Part shown: positions 25,989 to 35,734 of the stretch, one piece after another
Layout: every line of letters starts with the position of its first letter
Position numbering within the stretch: position 1 is the first letter of the stretch
Assembly: GCF_000337455.1 (NCBI RefSeq)
Contig: NZ_AOIU01000034.1
Location: 32,777-96,776 of the forward strand
Direction of reading: 5' to 3'
Origin: Halosimplex carlsbadense 2-9-1
GTDB lineage: Archaea; Halobacteriota; Halobacteria; Halobacteriales; Haloarculaceae
DNA length: 64,000 bases
Notes under the pieces: generated by a model
The model's database searches: none
Seen by the model: only the letters and a program-made list of their open reading frames with translations
Told to the model about the DNA's origin: nothing
Program-made: the position numbers and the translations under genes

Positions 25989-26987
25989 TCAGGGCGAGGG
26001 CGCCGCTTTCTGGAGGGCGCTCTCGGCGATGTTGCCGCCGTAGTCGGCGGTGCGGGAGAGGGAGTCGACGACGAGCCCGAGCGACTGGGCGAGTTCGGGG
26101 TCGTCGAGGTCGCGGATCACGTCGTCGACGTCCCGTGCGCGCTCGTCGATGTCCGGCAGGTCGGCGCGGGCCTCGGTCGCGAGCTCGACGGCCTCGTCGG
26201 GGTCGTCTTCGAGCAGCGCGTCCATCGCCGTCTCGGGAACGGTGAGAGCGGCGTTCTGGAGGTCGCTCAACACCTCGGCGACGGACTCGTTGACCGGACC
26301 GATCTCCAGGGCGATACTGGCGATCTTCGTCGCGTGGTCGGCGATCCGCTCCAGCTGGCGGGCGCTGGACTGGTAGTCGAAGACTGTCTCGCGGGGGAAC
26401 CCGATCTCGGTGGCGGCGGCCGGGTTGCGAAGCACCGTCCGGAACACCCGGGAAACCATATACCACAGGCGGTCGACGTCGTCGTCGCGCTCGATCACGT
26501 CGTGGGCGAGTTCGTCGTCGTCCTCCAGGAGCGCGGTCACCGCGTCCGAGAGCATCGTCAGCGAGACCAGCCGCATCCGCGTGATGGCGTTGTGGACCGA
26601 CAGCTCCGAGGAGTCGAGCAGGTCCTGCAGGACCACTCGCTCGCCGGTCTCCTCGATGACCTCCAGTCCGACGAGACCCTGTGTGGCCTCGCGGATGGTG
26701 CGGCGCTGGCCCGCGGTGACGCGGGGCGCCTCGAAGTTGATGACGTCGAAGCCGCTGACGTACATCGTCATGACCGCGCGCGTGAGACGGTCGCCCTCCA
26801 GCCCGTCGATGTCGATCGACCCTTTCTCGCGCTCCTCCTCGCTTTTCGGCGAGAGCAACAGGATGTCCTCCTCGGAGTGGAACTCGACGACGCTCCCCGC
26901 GCTCACGTCGTTCTCCGTCGCCCAATCCTTCGGCAGAGACACCGTGTACGTGGACCCGCCCGTGACCTGGACCTTGCGCGTCTCCAT
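25989..26987 (-). CDS. AbrB-PhoU fusion regulator of phosphate uptake
   Basis: 332 residues. The N-terminal METRKVQVTGGSTYTVSLPK, DWATENDVSAGSVVEF is a SpoVT/AbrB swapped-hairpin DNA-binding domain (about 1-50). Two PhoU-type helical bundles follow (about 110-210 and 215-320) with SSARQLERIADHATKIASIA and DSLSRTADYGGNIAESAL metal-binding (E/D-x-x-x-D) motifs. This architecture suits a transcription regulator of Pst genes; it is divergent from pstS across 440 bases. The TATA box AATAAATC complement at 27012-27019 implies a leaderless message. Confidence 0.88.
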   Translation of the reverse strand: METRKVQVTGGSTYTVSLPKDWATENDVSAGSVVEFHSEEDILLLSPKSEEEREKGSIDIDGLEGDRLTRAVMTMYVSGFDVINFEAPRVTAGQRRTIREATQGLVGLEVIEETGERVVLQDLLDSSELSVHNAITRMRLVSLTMLSDAVTALLEDDDELAHDVIERDDDVDRLWYMVSRVFRTVLRNPAAATEIGFPRETVFDYQSSARQLERIADHATKIASIALEIGPVNESVAEVLSDLQNAALTVPETAMDALLEDDPDEAVELATEARADLPDIDERARDVDDVIRDLDDPELAQSLGLVVDSLSRTADYGGNIAESALQKAAPSP

Positions 26988-27427
26988 AGGGAGGGGTCGT
27001 CGGCACTGACCAATAAATCAACCCCTTTCTATATATTTACAGCTACATACCGGTATATTGCGGAATGTATTCGGTCGGATCGGCTCGCCTCCGGCGGATA
27101 TCCGCGACGAACTCTGATACGTACTGTCCCCTACCCCCCGCTATATACCCGTCAGAGTTCGGTATGATAGTCGTATCCGACCGGTCGATCGGAATCGCGG
27201 TAGCAGCGGCGGGTCGCCCCGCAGTCACGGACCGAACCGGTTCGAAACGGCGCCCGCGGCCGCTCCGGTTCGGCTGCCATCGATGCTGAGACCCGGATTT
27301 CGTCGGGTTCGCAACGATACGCTCACCCTACCGGGGGCGCCCTCGAACGGAGCGGTACGCATGTGTATGTACGTCTATATAGCCATAATAGTAGCGTATT
27401 TAGTTAATCTGGGGGCACTGATCTATA
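26988..27427 (+). promoter_or_regulatory. divergent promoter region of the Pst regulator and pstS
   Basis: 440 bases with several AT islands in GC-rich DNA. For the minus gene GATTTATT lies at 27012-27019. For pstS, TATTTAGTTAAT (27397-27408) is about 25 nt before ATG 27428, with TCTATATAGCC (27373-27383) just upstream. A palindrome CGAACCGGTTCG sits at 27233-27244. CTATATACCC at about 27142-27151 is another candidate regulatory box. Phosphate control is expected from the genes but not proven by the sequence. Confidence 0.6.
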
Positions 27428-28513
27428 ATGCGGGACAGACCTGTGACCCGCCGACAAGTGCTGGCGGGCGCGGCGGGCGTCGCCGCGTCGCTGGGTGGCT
27501 GTATCAGTACGAGTCCCACACCGCCGGGACAGGCCGCGGGCGGGGCCGACGGCGGCGGGAGTTCGGGGCTCGAATTACTCAAGGCGGGCGGCTCCTCGAC
27601 GCTGTTCCCGATGGTCCAGCGGGCGGCGTCGTACTGGGCGTCCAACTACCCGCCGACGGACCGCGAGTACTGGGGACCGGGCCAGTACGATATCGAGACC
27701 GACCAGCGGCTGGCCGACTACTGGGGCGCCAAGTACGGCTTCGAGGCCGACGGCGACGTGAGCCCGCCGTTCGAGGTGAACGTCGGTCTCAGCCACTCCG
27801 GGACGGGCCTGGAGAAGCTCGAAAACCAGCAGATCGACATCGGGAACTCCAGCGCACCGGCCGACGCCGAGTTTCCCGACCGCTCCGAGGAGGAACTCTC
27901 GGGGTTCACCAACCACGTCATCGCCGTCGACGCCCAGCCCATCGTCGTCAGCGCCGAGGTCTACGAAGCGGGCGTGACGGGACTCACCGCCGAGCAGGTC
28001 CGGGGCATCTACACCGGTGAGATCGCCAACTGGTCGGAGATCCCGAGTTACGACGGGCCCGACCGGGAGATCCAGGCCGTCGGTCGTGCCGAGGGGTCCG
28101 GGACCGACACCGCCTTCCGGGCGAACATGCTCGGCGACCCCAACGCGTCGATGTCCGGTATCGACGCACGGAAAGGGCAGAACCAGCAGGTCAAGACGAC
28201 CGTCTCCAGCTCCAACAACGCCATCGCGTACATGGCGCTGGCCTTTACCGACGACTCGGTGCCGGCGGTCGAGCTCACCTTCGACGGTACGACCTTCGTC
28301 CCCGGCGAGAACCTCTCGGACGAGTCGTATCCGCTCTCGCGCGACCTCCACTGTTACACCTGGGACGGCACCTCGGCGAAGGAGGCCGCCTTCCTCCGGA
28401 TGATACTCAGCGACTTCGGCCAGGCGAACTTCGTCGTGCCCGAGGGGTACTCCCGACTGACCGACGAGCGACAGCAGGCGGAACTGGAGAAGCTGCCGGA
28501 GCCCGAAGCATGA
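27428..28513 (+). CDS. pstS: phosphate ABC transporter substrate-binding lipoprotein
   Basis: 361 residues. MRDRPVTRRQVLAGAAGVAA ... LGGC gives a Tat-type signal with lipobox, so the mature protein is anchored outside the membrane. KAGGSSTLFPM and LSHSGTGLEKLENQQIDIGNSSA, QPIVVSAEVY and VGRAEGSGTDTAFR are the phosphate-binding loops of PstS. It captures phosphate for PstC/PstA. Its stop overlaps pstC by four bases. Likely induced on phosphate limitation. Confidence 0.95.
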   Translation: MRDRPVTRRQVLAGAAGVAASLGGCISTSPTPPGQAAGGADGGGSSGLELLKAGGSSTLFPMVQRAASYWASNYPPTDREYWGPGQYDIETDQRLADYWGAKYGFEADGDVSPPFEVNVGLSHSGTGLEKLENQQIDIGNSSAPADAEFPDRSEEELSGFTNHVIAVDAQPIVVSAEVYEAGVTGLTAEQVRGIYTGEIANWSEIPSYDGPDREIQAVGRAEGSGTDTAFRANMLGDPNASMSGIDARKGQNQQVKTTVSSSNNAIAYMALAFTDDSVPAVELTFDGTTFVPGENLSDESYPLSRDLHCYTWDGTSAKEAAFLRMILSDFGQANFVVPEGYSRLTDERQQAELEKLPEPEA

Positions 28514-29553
28514 GCGTCGCGACGCGACTGGGCGGACTCGACCGGAGCGCGCAACTGGTCGGTGGGGTCGGGACCGTCCTGCTGGCGTTGACCATCGGGT
28601 CCTTTCTCGTCGCGCCCGCGCTGACCGGCTACCTCGCGCTCGTGTTCGGCGTGTTCGTCTTCCTCAGTTACGTCGTGGACGAGGAGAACACCGCCCGGTT
28701 TCTCCTGTTCGTGACGACCACGTCGACGGTCCTCATCCTCGCGTTCATCACCGTCTATCTGCTCATCAACGCGGTCCCGGTGGTCCGTGAGATGGGGCTG
28801 TACCTCCTCGTCGGCTCGGACCCCTTCTGGAACACCGGCACGAACGTCTACTCGCTCGTCCCCGCGATGTGGGGGACGTTTCTGACGACGATCATCGCCA
28901 CGCTCGTCGCAGCGCCGCTGGGGATCGCCGGCGCCGTGTTCATCAGCGAGGTCGCGCCCGGTTGGGCGCGCGAGATCGTCAAGCCAGCCGTCGAGATGTT
29001 GGCAGGCATCCCCTCGATCGTCTACGGCTTCATCGGCTTCACGGTCCTCTCGCCGTACTTCCAGGGCGAACTCGCCGTCCCCCAGCTGGGCAACCTCTTC
29101 ATCGTCGGCTTCGTCATCGGCGTCATGGCGCTGCCGACCGTCGTCTCGGTCGCCGAGGACGCCATCGCCGCCGTCCCGGGCCCCATGAAAGACGGCGCGC
29201 ACGCGCTCGGCGCGACCGACTGGCAGACGACCACGAGCGTGACGCTCCCGACCGCCTTCTCCGGGATCTCAGCCGCGGTCCTGCTCGGCGTCGGCCGCGC
29301 CGTCGGCGAGACGATGGCCGCCACGGTCGTCCTCGCCAACGTCACGAACCTGCCCGAGCCGCTCGCGAACGTCTTCGGCAGCACGATCACGCTCACGAGC
29401 CTCATCGCGAGCCAGTACGGGGCCGCCAGCGGGCTCCAGTTCTCCGCGCTGTTCGCCGCCGGGGTCGTGCTGTTCGTCACGGTGATGGGCTTTTCCGTCG
29501 GCTCACAGCTCATCGAGCGTCGGATGCGGGAACGGCTGGGTGGTGACCAATGA
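28510..29553 (+). CDS. pstC: phosphate ABC transporter permease PstC
   Basis: 347 residues with about eight hydrophobic helices. The C-terminal half contains the EAA-type loop (ATDWQTTTSVTLPTAFSGIS, then GRAVGETMAATVVLAN), and MWGTFLTTIIATLVAAPLGI plus SIVYGFIGFTVLSPYF are typical of PstC. It forms the membrane channel with PstA. Coupled by four-base overlaps to pstS and pstA. Confidence 0.94.
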   Translation: MSVATRLGGLDRSAQLVGGVGTVLLALTIGSFLVAPALTGYLALVFGVFVFLSYVVDEENTARFLLFVTTTSTVLILAFITVYLLINAVPVVREMGLYLLVGSDPFWNTGTNVYSLVPAMWGTFLTTIIATLVAAPLGIAGAVFISEVAPGWAREIVKPAVEMLAGIPSIVYGFIGFTVLSPYFQGELAVPQLGNLFIVGFVIGVMALPTVVSVAEDAIAAVPGPMKDGAHALGATDWQTTTSVTLPTAFSGISAAVLLGVGRAVGETMAATVVLANVTNLPEPLANVFGSTITLTSLIASQYGAASGLQFSALFAAGVVLFVTVMGFSVGSQLIERRMRERLGGDQ

Positions 29554-31196
29554 GCCTCGGCACGGACGCGACCACCGACAGCGCGCGCGCCATCGTCACC
29601 GGTGACTCCTCGACCCGGGAACTGCTCAGCGGCGGCCTGGTCGCGATTTCGTTCGCGTCGTTCGTCTTCAGCCTGCTCGCCGTCGCACAGTACGTCCCGG
29701 CCGACGCGACCGTCGGCGGGGTCACCCTGGCGACCGTCCTCGGCGGCGCGCTCGCCGTCGTCGGTCTCGGGGTCGTCGTCCTCGGAGCGGCTTCGTACGC
29801 GGGCGCGTTCGAGACCGAGCCCGGCCACACGGGCGGGCTCGTCTCCGCCGCCTTCGTCGGCGCGCTCTGGTTCGCGGTGGGCGGGCTCATCGGCGCGCAG
29901 ACGCTCGGACTCTCGGCCCTGTGGCCCGTCGTCGCACTGGCCGCCGGCGGCGTCGGCGGCGGCGTCGCCCTGTTCGCCCGCGAGGACCTCGGCGTCACAC
30001 TCTCGACGGGCCTGTTCGTCCTCCTGTCCGGACTCGTCGTCCTGACGGGCCTGGTCGGCCCGGGCTGGCAGTGGTCGCCCGAGGGCTTCTCGATCACGGT
30101 CCCCGCCGTCGTCGGCATCCCGGTGATCACGCTGTTCGCCGCGCTCGTCGGCGCCTGGACGGCCGCCCGGGTCTACGGTGGCTTCGGTCCGCAGGGCCGA
30201 CAGCTCGGTGCGCACATGCTCATCGGTACGAACGCCGCCGGGATGTTGGCGCTGCTCGGCTCCATCGTCGGCTTCATCCTCGTCCGCGGGTTCAGTCCGA
30301 TGACCGAAGGGATCGAGTACGGTCTCTTCTGGGGCCCCTGGACGTGGTTCAACCCACCGCTGGTCGACACCTGGGTCGTCGTCGAAGGACCGATCGTCTG
30401 GTTCTACTGGCCGTTCGTCATGGAGGGCTACAGCACGCTCGGGGCGGGCATCGACGGCGTCCTGCCGGCTATCGTCGGCACCGTCTGGCTGGTCGCCGGT
30501 GCCATCGCCTTCGCCGTCCCGCTGGGCGTCGGCGCGGCGGTCTTCCTCACCGAGTACGCCGAGGAGGGCCGATTCACCTTCCTCGTCGAAATCTCGACCA
30601 ACGGGCTGTGGTCGACCCCGAGCATCGTCTACGGGCTGTTCGGGCTGGCGTTCCTCGTCCCGCGGCTCGGCAACACGAACTCCATTCTCGCCGGCCAGCT
30701 CGTCCTCGGGTTCATGCTGCTGCCGCTGGTGGTGATCACCAGCCGCGAGTCGCTCAAGAGCGTCCCCGACGAGTACCGCGACGCCAGCGCCGCGCTGGGC
30801 GTCTCGAAGTGGGAGACCATCAAGAGCGTCGTCCTCCCGGCGTCGCTGCCGGGCGTCATCACCGGAGTCATCCTCGGCGTCGGTCGGATCGCCGGCGAGA
30901 CGGCTCCGATCCTGCTCGTGACGACGAGTTCCCCGTTCCCCTCGGAGGTCGCCGGCGTCATCGAGGGGGGCTTCCGGTTCACGTCGGCGTTCCCCTTCGT
31001 CGCCGTGCCGGACGTGAACCTCATCCAGTCGTCCAGCGCGCTGCCCTACCAGCTGTTCGCGGTCATCGGCGCCGGGCTCGGGGAGAACCTCGACTTCGCG
31101 TGGGGCACGGCGCTGGTGCTGTTGCTGGTCGTCATGAGCTTCTACGCGGTCGGCGTGACGTCGCGGATCTACTTCAGGAGGAAACTCGACCAATGA
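29550..31196 (+). CDS. pstA: phosphate ABC transporter permease PstA with N-terminal extension
   Basis: 548 residues, nearly twice the bacterial length. The C-terminal 300 residues are PstA ([52 protein letters not shown]). The N-terminal 250 residues add about six extra hydrophobic helices. The extension is a haloarchaeal trait of this gene; its role is unknown. ATGA overlaps couple it to pstC and pstB. Confidence 0.93.
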   Translation: MSLGTDATTDSARAIVTGDSSTRELLSGGLVAISFASFVFSLLAVAQYVPADATVGGVTLATVLGGALAVVGLGVVVLGAASYAGAFETEPGHTGGLVSAAFVGALWFAVGGLIGAQTLGLSALWPVVALAAGGVGGGVALFAREDLGVTLSTGLFVLLSGLVVLTGLVGPGWQWSPEGFSITVPAVVGIPVITLFAALVGAWTAARVYGGFGPQGRQLGAHMLIGTNAAGMLALLGSIVGFILVRGFSPMTEGIEYGLFWGPWTWFNPPLVDTWVVVEGPIVWFYWPFVMEGYSTLGAGIDGVLPAIVGTVWLVAGAIAFAVPLGVGAAVFLTEYAEEGRFTFLVEISTNGLWSTPSIVYGLFGLAFLVPRLGNTNSILAGQLVLGFMLLPLVVITSRESLKSVPDEYRDASAALGVSKWETIKSVVLPASLPGVITGVILGVGRIAGETAPILLVTTSSPFPSEVAGVIEGGFRFTSAFPFVAVPDVNLIQSSSALPYQLFAVIGAGLGENLDFAWGTALVLLLVVMSFYAVGVTSRIYFRRKLDQ

Positions 31197-32116
31197 GCGA
31201 AACGGACATCACACAGACCGAGGAACCGGCACCCGGAACCGACGCGGCCGCCGAGAGCGAGACCACCGCCGGCGAAACCGACGAGCGGATCCGCGAGGAG
31301 TGGAGCGACTACGAGTTCGACGGCGAGGCGAAACTCGCCGTCGAGGACCTCGACGTGTACTACGGCGACGACCACGCGCTGAAGGGCGTCTCGATGGACA
31401 TCCCCGAGGAGAGCGTCACCGCGCTCATCGGTCCCTCCGGCTGTGGCAAGTCTACGTTCCTCCGGTGTCTCAACCGAATGAACGACCGGATCTCCGCCGC
31501 CCGCATCGACGGCTCCGTCGAGTTCGACGGCGAGGAGATCTACCAGGACGGCGTCGACCTGGTGGAGCTACGCAAGCGCGTCGGCATGGTGTTCCAGGCG
31601 CCCAACCCATTCCCGAAGTCGATCCGCAACAACATCTCCTACGGCCCGCGCAAGCACGGCGACCTGGACACCGGCCTGGTCGCCCGGCTGCTCGGCCGCG
31701 ACGACACCGACGAGGAGCGCGACCTCGTCGAGCAGTCGCTCCGGCAGGCGGCGCTGTGGGACGAGGTCGAGGACCGACTGGACGACAACGCGCTCGGCCT
31801 CTCGGGCGGTCAGCAACAGCGGCTCTGTATCGCCCGCTGTCTCGCCGTCGGGCCGGACGTGATCCTCATGGACGAGCCGGCCTCGGCGCTGGACCCGGTC
31901 GCCACCTCGAAGATCGAGGACCTCATCGAGGACCTGGCCGACGACTACACGGTCGTCGTCGTCACCCACAGCATGCAGCAGGCCGCCCGGATCTCCGACC
32001 AGACCGCCGTCTTCCTCACCGGCGGCGAACTCGTCGAGTACGACGACACCGACAAGATCTTCGAGAACCCCGAGAGCCAGCGCGTCGAGGACTACATCAC
32101 CGGGAAGTTCGGGTAG
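31193..32116 (+). CDS. pstB: phosphate ABC transporter ATP-binding protein
   Basis: 307 residues. An acidic N-terminal extension of about 45 residues precedes the ABC domain: Walker [10 protein letters not shown] (about 80-88), Q-loop [12 protein letters not shown], signature LSGGQQQR (about 203-210), Walker [12 protein letters not shown] and switch His in VVTHSMQQ. The NPFPKSI segment is characteristic of PstB. It powers phosphate import. Confidence 0.96.
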   Translation: MSETDITQTEEPAPGTDAAAESETTAGETDERIREEWSDYEFDGEAKLAVEDLDVYYGDDHALKGVSMDIPEESVTALIGPSGCGKSTFLRCLNRMNDRISAARIDGSVEFDGEEIYQDGVDLVELRKRVGMVFQAPNPFPKSIRNNISYGPRKHGDLDTGLVARLLGRDDTDEERDLVEQSLRQAALWDEVEDRLDDNALGLSGGQQQRLCIARCLAVGPDVILMDEPASALDPVATSKIEDLIEDLADDYTVVVVTHSMQQAARISDQTAVFLTGGELVEYDDTDKIFENPESQRVEDYITGKFG

Positions 32117-32177
32117 TCCGTCTCTTCTTCGCTCCACCGGTACTGATACGGCCGTCGACTCCCGAGTACCGTCCACA

Positions 32178-32837
32178 GTGACGACCTACGAAGCCGTCGT
32201 CTTCGACCACGACGGCGTGCTCGTCGAACTCACCGAGATGGACCTGCTGCGCCGCGCCGCACGCGCGGCCTTCGAAGACCACGGCGTCGCCGACCCGCCC
32301 GACGCGCTCGTCGAACACGCCGCACGCGGCGAACTCGACGACCTCGCCCGGATCGAGGACGACCTCGACCTCCCGCTGGCCGACTACTGGGCCAGCCGCG
32401 AAGCCCGCGCGATCGCCCACCAGACCGACGCAGTCGCCGACGGCGCCAAACCGCTCTACGACGACGTGACCGCGCTGGCGGACCTCCCCCACCGGAAGGC
32501 CGTCGTCAGCAACAACCAGCACGACACCGTCCGGTTCGTCGTCGACCACTACGGCCTGGGCGACCACTTCGAGCACGTCGCCGGCCGCGATCCCACCGTC
32601 GAGGGCGCCCGCCGGCGCAAGCCCGAGACCCACTACCTCGACGCCGCGCTCGACGAACTGGGCACCCGCGACGCCGTCTACGTCGGCGACTCCCCGAAGG
32701 ACGTGGAAGTCGCCCACCGCGCCGGGGTCGACAGCGCCTTTCTCCGCCGGAGCCATCGCGCCGACACCGTCCTCGACCGCGAGCCCACCTACGAGGTCGA
32801 GACCCTGACCACGCTGGCCGAACGGCTCACTGACTGA
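32178..32837 (+). CDS. HAD hydrolase in the phosphate cluster
   Basis: 219 residues from GTG 32178. Motif I is VFDHDGVLVE, with His where the second Asp flank usually has Leu; motif II VVSNNQH, motif III K in RRRKPETHY and motif IV VYVGDSPKDVEVAHRAG. It has a helical cap. It lies between pstB and phoU on the same strand, suggesting a phosphate-linked phosphatase, although HAD genes are common and the substrate is unknown. Confidence 0.82.
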   Translation: MTTYEAVVFDHDGVLVELTEMDLLRRAARAAFEDHGVADPPDALVEHAARGELDDLARIEDDLDLPLADYWASREARAIAHQTDAVADGAKPLYDDVTALADLPHRKAVVSNNQHDTVRFVVDHYGLGDHFEHVAGRDPTVEGARRRKPETHYLDAALDELGTRDAVYVGDSPKDVEVAHRAGVDSAFLRRSHRADTVLDREPTYEVETLTTLAERLTD

Positions 32838-32950
32838 CCGCTCGTCTGTTCCTCGGCCGACCGATCGCACGCCCCTCCGTTCGACCCTACGGCCCGGCAA
32901 TTCACGCGGATGGCACAACTTACATTGCTCGGCCGGTGGTCGTCGTAGGT

Positions 32951-33631
32951 ATGCCACGGGAAGGATATCAAGAGAAACTGGAAGCCCTGCGGGAAGACGT
33001 CCTCTACATGAGCGAGGTCGTCCTCGAACGCCTCCGGATGGGGCTCGACGCCCTCGAAACGAAAGACGAGGACCTGGCCTGGGAGGTCATCGAGGGCGAC
33101 GACGAGGTCAACCAGCTCTACCTCGATCTGGAACAGGACTGCATCGACCTGCTCGCGCTCCAGCAGCCGGTCGCCTCCGATCTGCGGTTCATCGCCGCCT
33201 CGTTCAAGATCATCACCGACCTCGAACGCATCGCCGATCTGGCGACGAACCTCGGCGAGTACACCCACGAGGCCGAGCGCGACCTCTACCCCGACGTCGA
33301 CATCCAGGAGATCGGGACGCTCGTCATCGAGATGGTCGAGGCCGCGATGGCCGCCTACGACGAGGAGGACCCCGACGCCTGCCTCGCCATCTCCGAGCAG
33401 GACGACACCATCGACGACCGCTGTGAGGCCGCCTCCGGCACCATCGTCCGCGACCTCATCGAGCGCGAGGTCGACGACGAGACCGGCGAGGAAGAGATCG
33501 AACAGCTCATGGCCGACGTGTCCCGCCTGCTGCTGACGGTTCGCGACCTCGAACGCGTCGGCGACCACGCCGTCAACATCGCCGCCCGCACCCTCTACAT
33601 GGTCGAGAACGACGACGGCCTGATCTACTAA
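32951..33631 (+). CDS. phoU: phosphate-specific transport regulator PhoU
   Basis: 226 residues, the standard two three-helix bundles. Signatures: SDLRFIAASFKIITDLERIA, DLATNLGEYTHE in the first half and VRDLERVGDHAVNIAARTLY in the second, with the acidic E/D-x-x-x-D metal ligands. PhoU restrains Pst uptake when phosphate is sufficient. ATG 32951 follows a TTACATT box (about 32919-32925) by about 25 nt, so it has its own promoter. Confidence 0.94.
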   Translation: MPREGYQEKLEALREDVLYMSEVVLERLRMGLDALETKDEDLAWEVIEGDDEVNQLYLDLEQDCIDLLALQQPVASDLRFIAASFKIITDLERIADLATNLGEYTHEAERDLYPDVDIQEIGTLVIEMVEAAMAAYDEEDPDACLAISEQDDTIDDRCEAASGTIVRDLIEREVDDETGEEEIEQLMADVSRLLLTVRDLERVGDHAVNIAARTLYMVENDDGLIY

Positions 33632-33794
33632 AACCATCTTTTTCGCCGAGTGGTTTCCTCGGCGCGCGGAGCGCGCCTGCGGGAACCGGTCGATCAAAAA
33701 CATGGGTGAAAAAGCGCGAGCGACTGAGCAGCTCGCGTGAACCGCGCGCCGTCGGCGCGCGGATGCTCAGTGCAGGTGAGAGAGTGAGCAATCC

Positions 33795-34090
33795 ACTGTG
33801 GCGCGCGCTGTCGCGACTCTTGTGTCGCGACAGCACCGCGCGAGGGATGAGCGAGTGAGCGTAGCGAACGAGCGAATCGGTTGGGGAGGTGTGTGGCCGT
33901 TTGCGGTGCTGTGCTGTCCTGGTGGATTGAAAGGGCGAGGTGCGCTCGCGCCGATAGTCGCCTGAGCGGGCACTATCCGCGCGGGCGGTGCTGAGAGCGC
34001 AGATATCCCGCTTCAGCGACCGCGAGCGCGCCGAGGGCTTTCATCGTTTGCTGTCCCCGGTGACTGTGGTCGCTGTCGCTCGACTTTCTT
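33795..34090 (+). repeat. dispersed structured element, copy B
   Basis: Second copy of the element, between convergent phoU and radB. Blocks: CTGTCGCGAC-TCTTGT-GTCGCGACAG hairpin enclosed by GGCGCGC and CCGCGCG, GGTTGGGGAGGTGTGTGGCC, GCGGTGCTGTG, GGATTGAAAGGGCGAGG, GCTCGCGCC, AGTCGCCTGAGCGGGCACTA, TCCGCGC...GCGCAGATATCCC, CAGCGACCGCGAGCGCG, GAGGGCTTTCATCG and TGCTGTCCCCGGTGA. The terminal stem CAGCGACCGC with GTGGTCGCTG keeps pairing through a G-U change. No ORF with coding character. Confidence 0.8.
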
Positions 34091-34161
34091 CCACGACACA
34101 ACCAGCAGAAACTCCCGATACACTCGCATACCGGACGAAGAGACGACGCGCTCCCAGCCAG

Positions 34162-34848
34162 CTACCGCGATTCGCCGCTCACGAGCCCGTCGTCCGTTAT
34201 TTTGAACTGTGCCTTCTCGCCGGCGGGCTTCGCGCGGTGTTTCTCCAGCGTCGCGCGCCGGTTGCCCCCACGGAACCGGTCCACGCGGAGGATCGTCGCC
34301 GACCAGTGGTTGAGCGTGTGGCCGCCGAGCGCGCGGGCCTGGTCGGAGTCGATGTCGGTGTACACCTGATTGGTGAAGGCGACGGCGATGTCGTGTTTCC
34401 GGGCCAGCGAGAGCAGGTGGGCTAACTGGCGCCCCACCGCACGCAACGCTTCGCCCTCCTCCTGCTCGGTGCGCTGGAGGCGGTAGAAGCCGGTGGCGCT
34501 GTCGACGGCGACGAAGTCGACGATGTCGACGAACTCCTCGGCGTCGCGGACGGCCTCCTCCTGCTCTTCGAAGGTGTAGGCCTCGGTGACGATGAGCCGG
34601 GAGGCCACGTCGTCGGCGTCGCGGTCGCCGGCGCCCGCGAGTTGCTCCATGCGGTCGACCGAGAGGCCCTCGGTGTCGACGACGAGCGCGGAGTCGCCGG
34701 CGGCGGCCAGCTCCGTCGCGGCCGAGAGAACGATGTTCGTCTTGCCGGCGGCCGGCGGGCCGTAGACCTGCGTGACCGCGCCGCGCTCGAACCCGCCACC
34801 CAGCAGGTCGTCGATGGCCTCGCAACCGGTCGGGATACGCTCGCTCAC
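34162..34848 (-). CDS. radB: DNA repair and recombination protein RadB
   Basis: 228 residues from GTG 34848 (SERIPTGCEAIDDLLGGGFE). Walker A GPPAAGKTN, Walker B-like VDFVAVDSATGFYR and the VAFTNQVYTDIDSDQARALG, HWSATILRVDRFRGG region define the RecA-family paralogue RadB, which lacks the N-terminal DNA-binding domain of RadA. It assists RadA-driven recombination in euryarchaea. It is divergent from the RNase-H-like gene at 34979. Confidence 0.92.
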   Translation of the reverse strand: MSERIPTGCEAIDDLLGGGFERGAVTQVYGPPAAGKTNIVLSAATELAAAGDSALVVDTEGLSVDRMEQLAGAGDRDADDVASRLIVTEAYTFEEQEEAVRDAEEFVDIVDFVAVDSATGFYRLQRTEQEEGEALRAVGRQLAHLLSLARKHDIAVAFTNQVYTDIDSDQARALGGHTLNHWSATILRVDRFRGGNRRATLEKHRAKPAGEKAQFKITDDGLVSGESR

Positions 34849-34978
34849 GGCCGGAGGTTGGCCGCCACCCGACAAAAACGCTCGCAAAGGGGCACGCCGG
34901 CGGGACCGGTCGATCCCGTCGGGAACCATCGGAGCGAACCACTCGAACACTTAGGTGTGCGGGCCGCCAACTCGGGGT

Positions 34979-35713
34979 GTGATAGTCGTCGCGACGGCGG
35001 ACTTCGAGGTCTACCACGGCGTGGTCAACGAGCTACGCGACCGCGGCGTGACGTTCACGACGATCGAACTCGACGACGCGCTGCCCGAGCGTGCGACGGT
35101 CGTCGTCAGCGCCGCGGGCGAGGAGCCGCCCAACCCCGACGACGTGCCGGTCGTCCGCGCCGACCCGGACGACCCCCGCCGCGCCGTCGACGAGGTGCTC
35201 GCCATCCTCCGCGGGGGCAGCGGCCGCACCGTCGTCGGCGTCGACCCCGGTGAACGCCCGGGCGTCGCCGTACTCTCTGGCGACATGGTCGTCGCCACGT
35301 TCCACGTCCCGCTGGCCGACGCCGGCGAGGTCGTCCGCGAGGAAGTCGAGGACGCCGTCGACCCGCTGGTCCGCGTCGGCGACGGCGCCCGCCTCCAGGG
35401 CGCGAAGATCATCGACGACCTCGAAGACGTGCCGGTCGAACTCGTCGACGAGACGGGGACGACCCCCTACCTCGGCACCGGCGCCCGCGGCATGGGCGAC
35501 GTGCTCGCCGCCGTCAACATCGCTCGCCTGTCGGGCGAGCGCGTCGAGTCCCGCACCATCGAACCGACCGCCGGTGAACTCCAGCGGATCAAGGAACGCT
35601 CCCGCGAGGCCGGCGACGAAAACCGCGCCATCGACGAGGACCTCGCTCGCCGCGTCGCGCTCGGCGAGCTGACGATGGACGAAGCGCTCGCGGAACATCG
35701 CGAGGGCGAGTGA
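34979..35713 (+). CDS. RNase H-fold (RuvC/YqgF-like) protein
   Basis: 244 residues from GTG 34979. An N-terminal domain (about 1-80, strand-helix) precedes VGVDPGERPGVAVLSG (Asp89), PVELVDETGTTPY (Glu158) and RGMGDVLAAVNIA (Asp174). This D-E-D series with the VDE-x-x-TT and D-x-x-A-A spacing follows the YqgF/RuvC plan of nucleases. A helical tail (IKERSREAGDENRAIDEDLA) follows. The divergent promoter region of 130 bases with radB suggests a link to recombination. Activity is inferred, not shown. Confidence 0.75.
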   Translation: MIVVATADFEVYHGVVNELRDRGVTFTTIELDDALPERATVVVSAAGEEPPNPDDVPVVRADPDDPRRAVDEVLAILRGGSGRTVVGVDPGERPGVAVLSGDMVVATFHVPLADAGEVVREEVEDAVDPLVRVGDGARLQGAKIIDDLEDVPVELVDETGTTPYLGTGARGMGDVLAAVNIARLSGERVESRTIEPTAGELQRIKERSREAGDENRAIDEDLARRVALGELTMDEALAEHREGE

Positions 35714-35734
35714 CCGCTCCCGAGTCCGGCCGGC

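Noticed and set aside
29022..31193. 723-codon minus-strand frame opposite pstC/pstA
   Set aside because: Composition is D/E/R/Q-rich without folds; it is an antisense shadow of GC-rich coding DNA.
33924..33950. GGTGGATTGAAAG resembles the end of CRISPR repeats
   Set aside because: It occurs once per locus, within a larger conserved element and without spacer arrays or cas genes.
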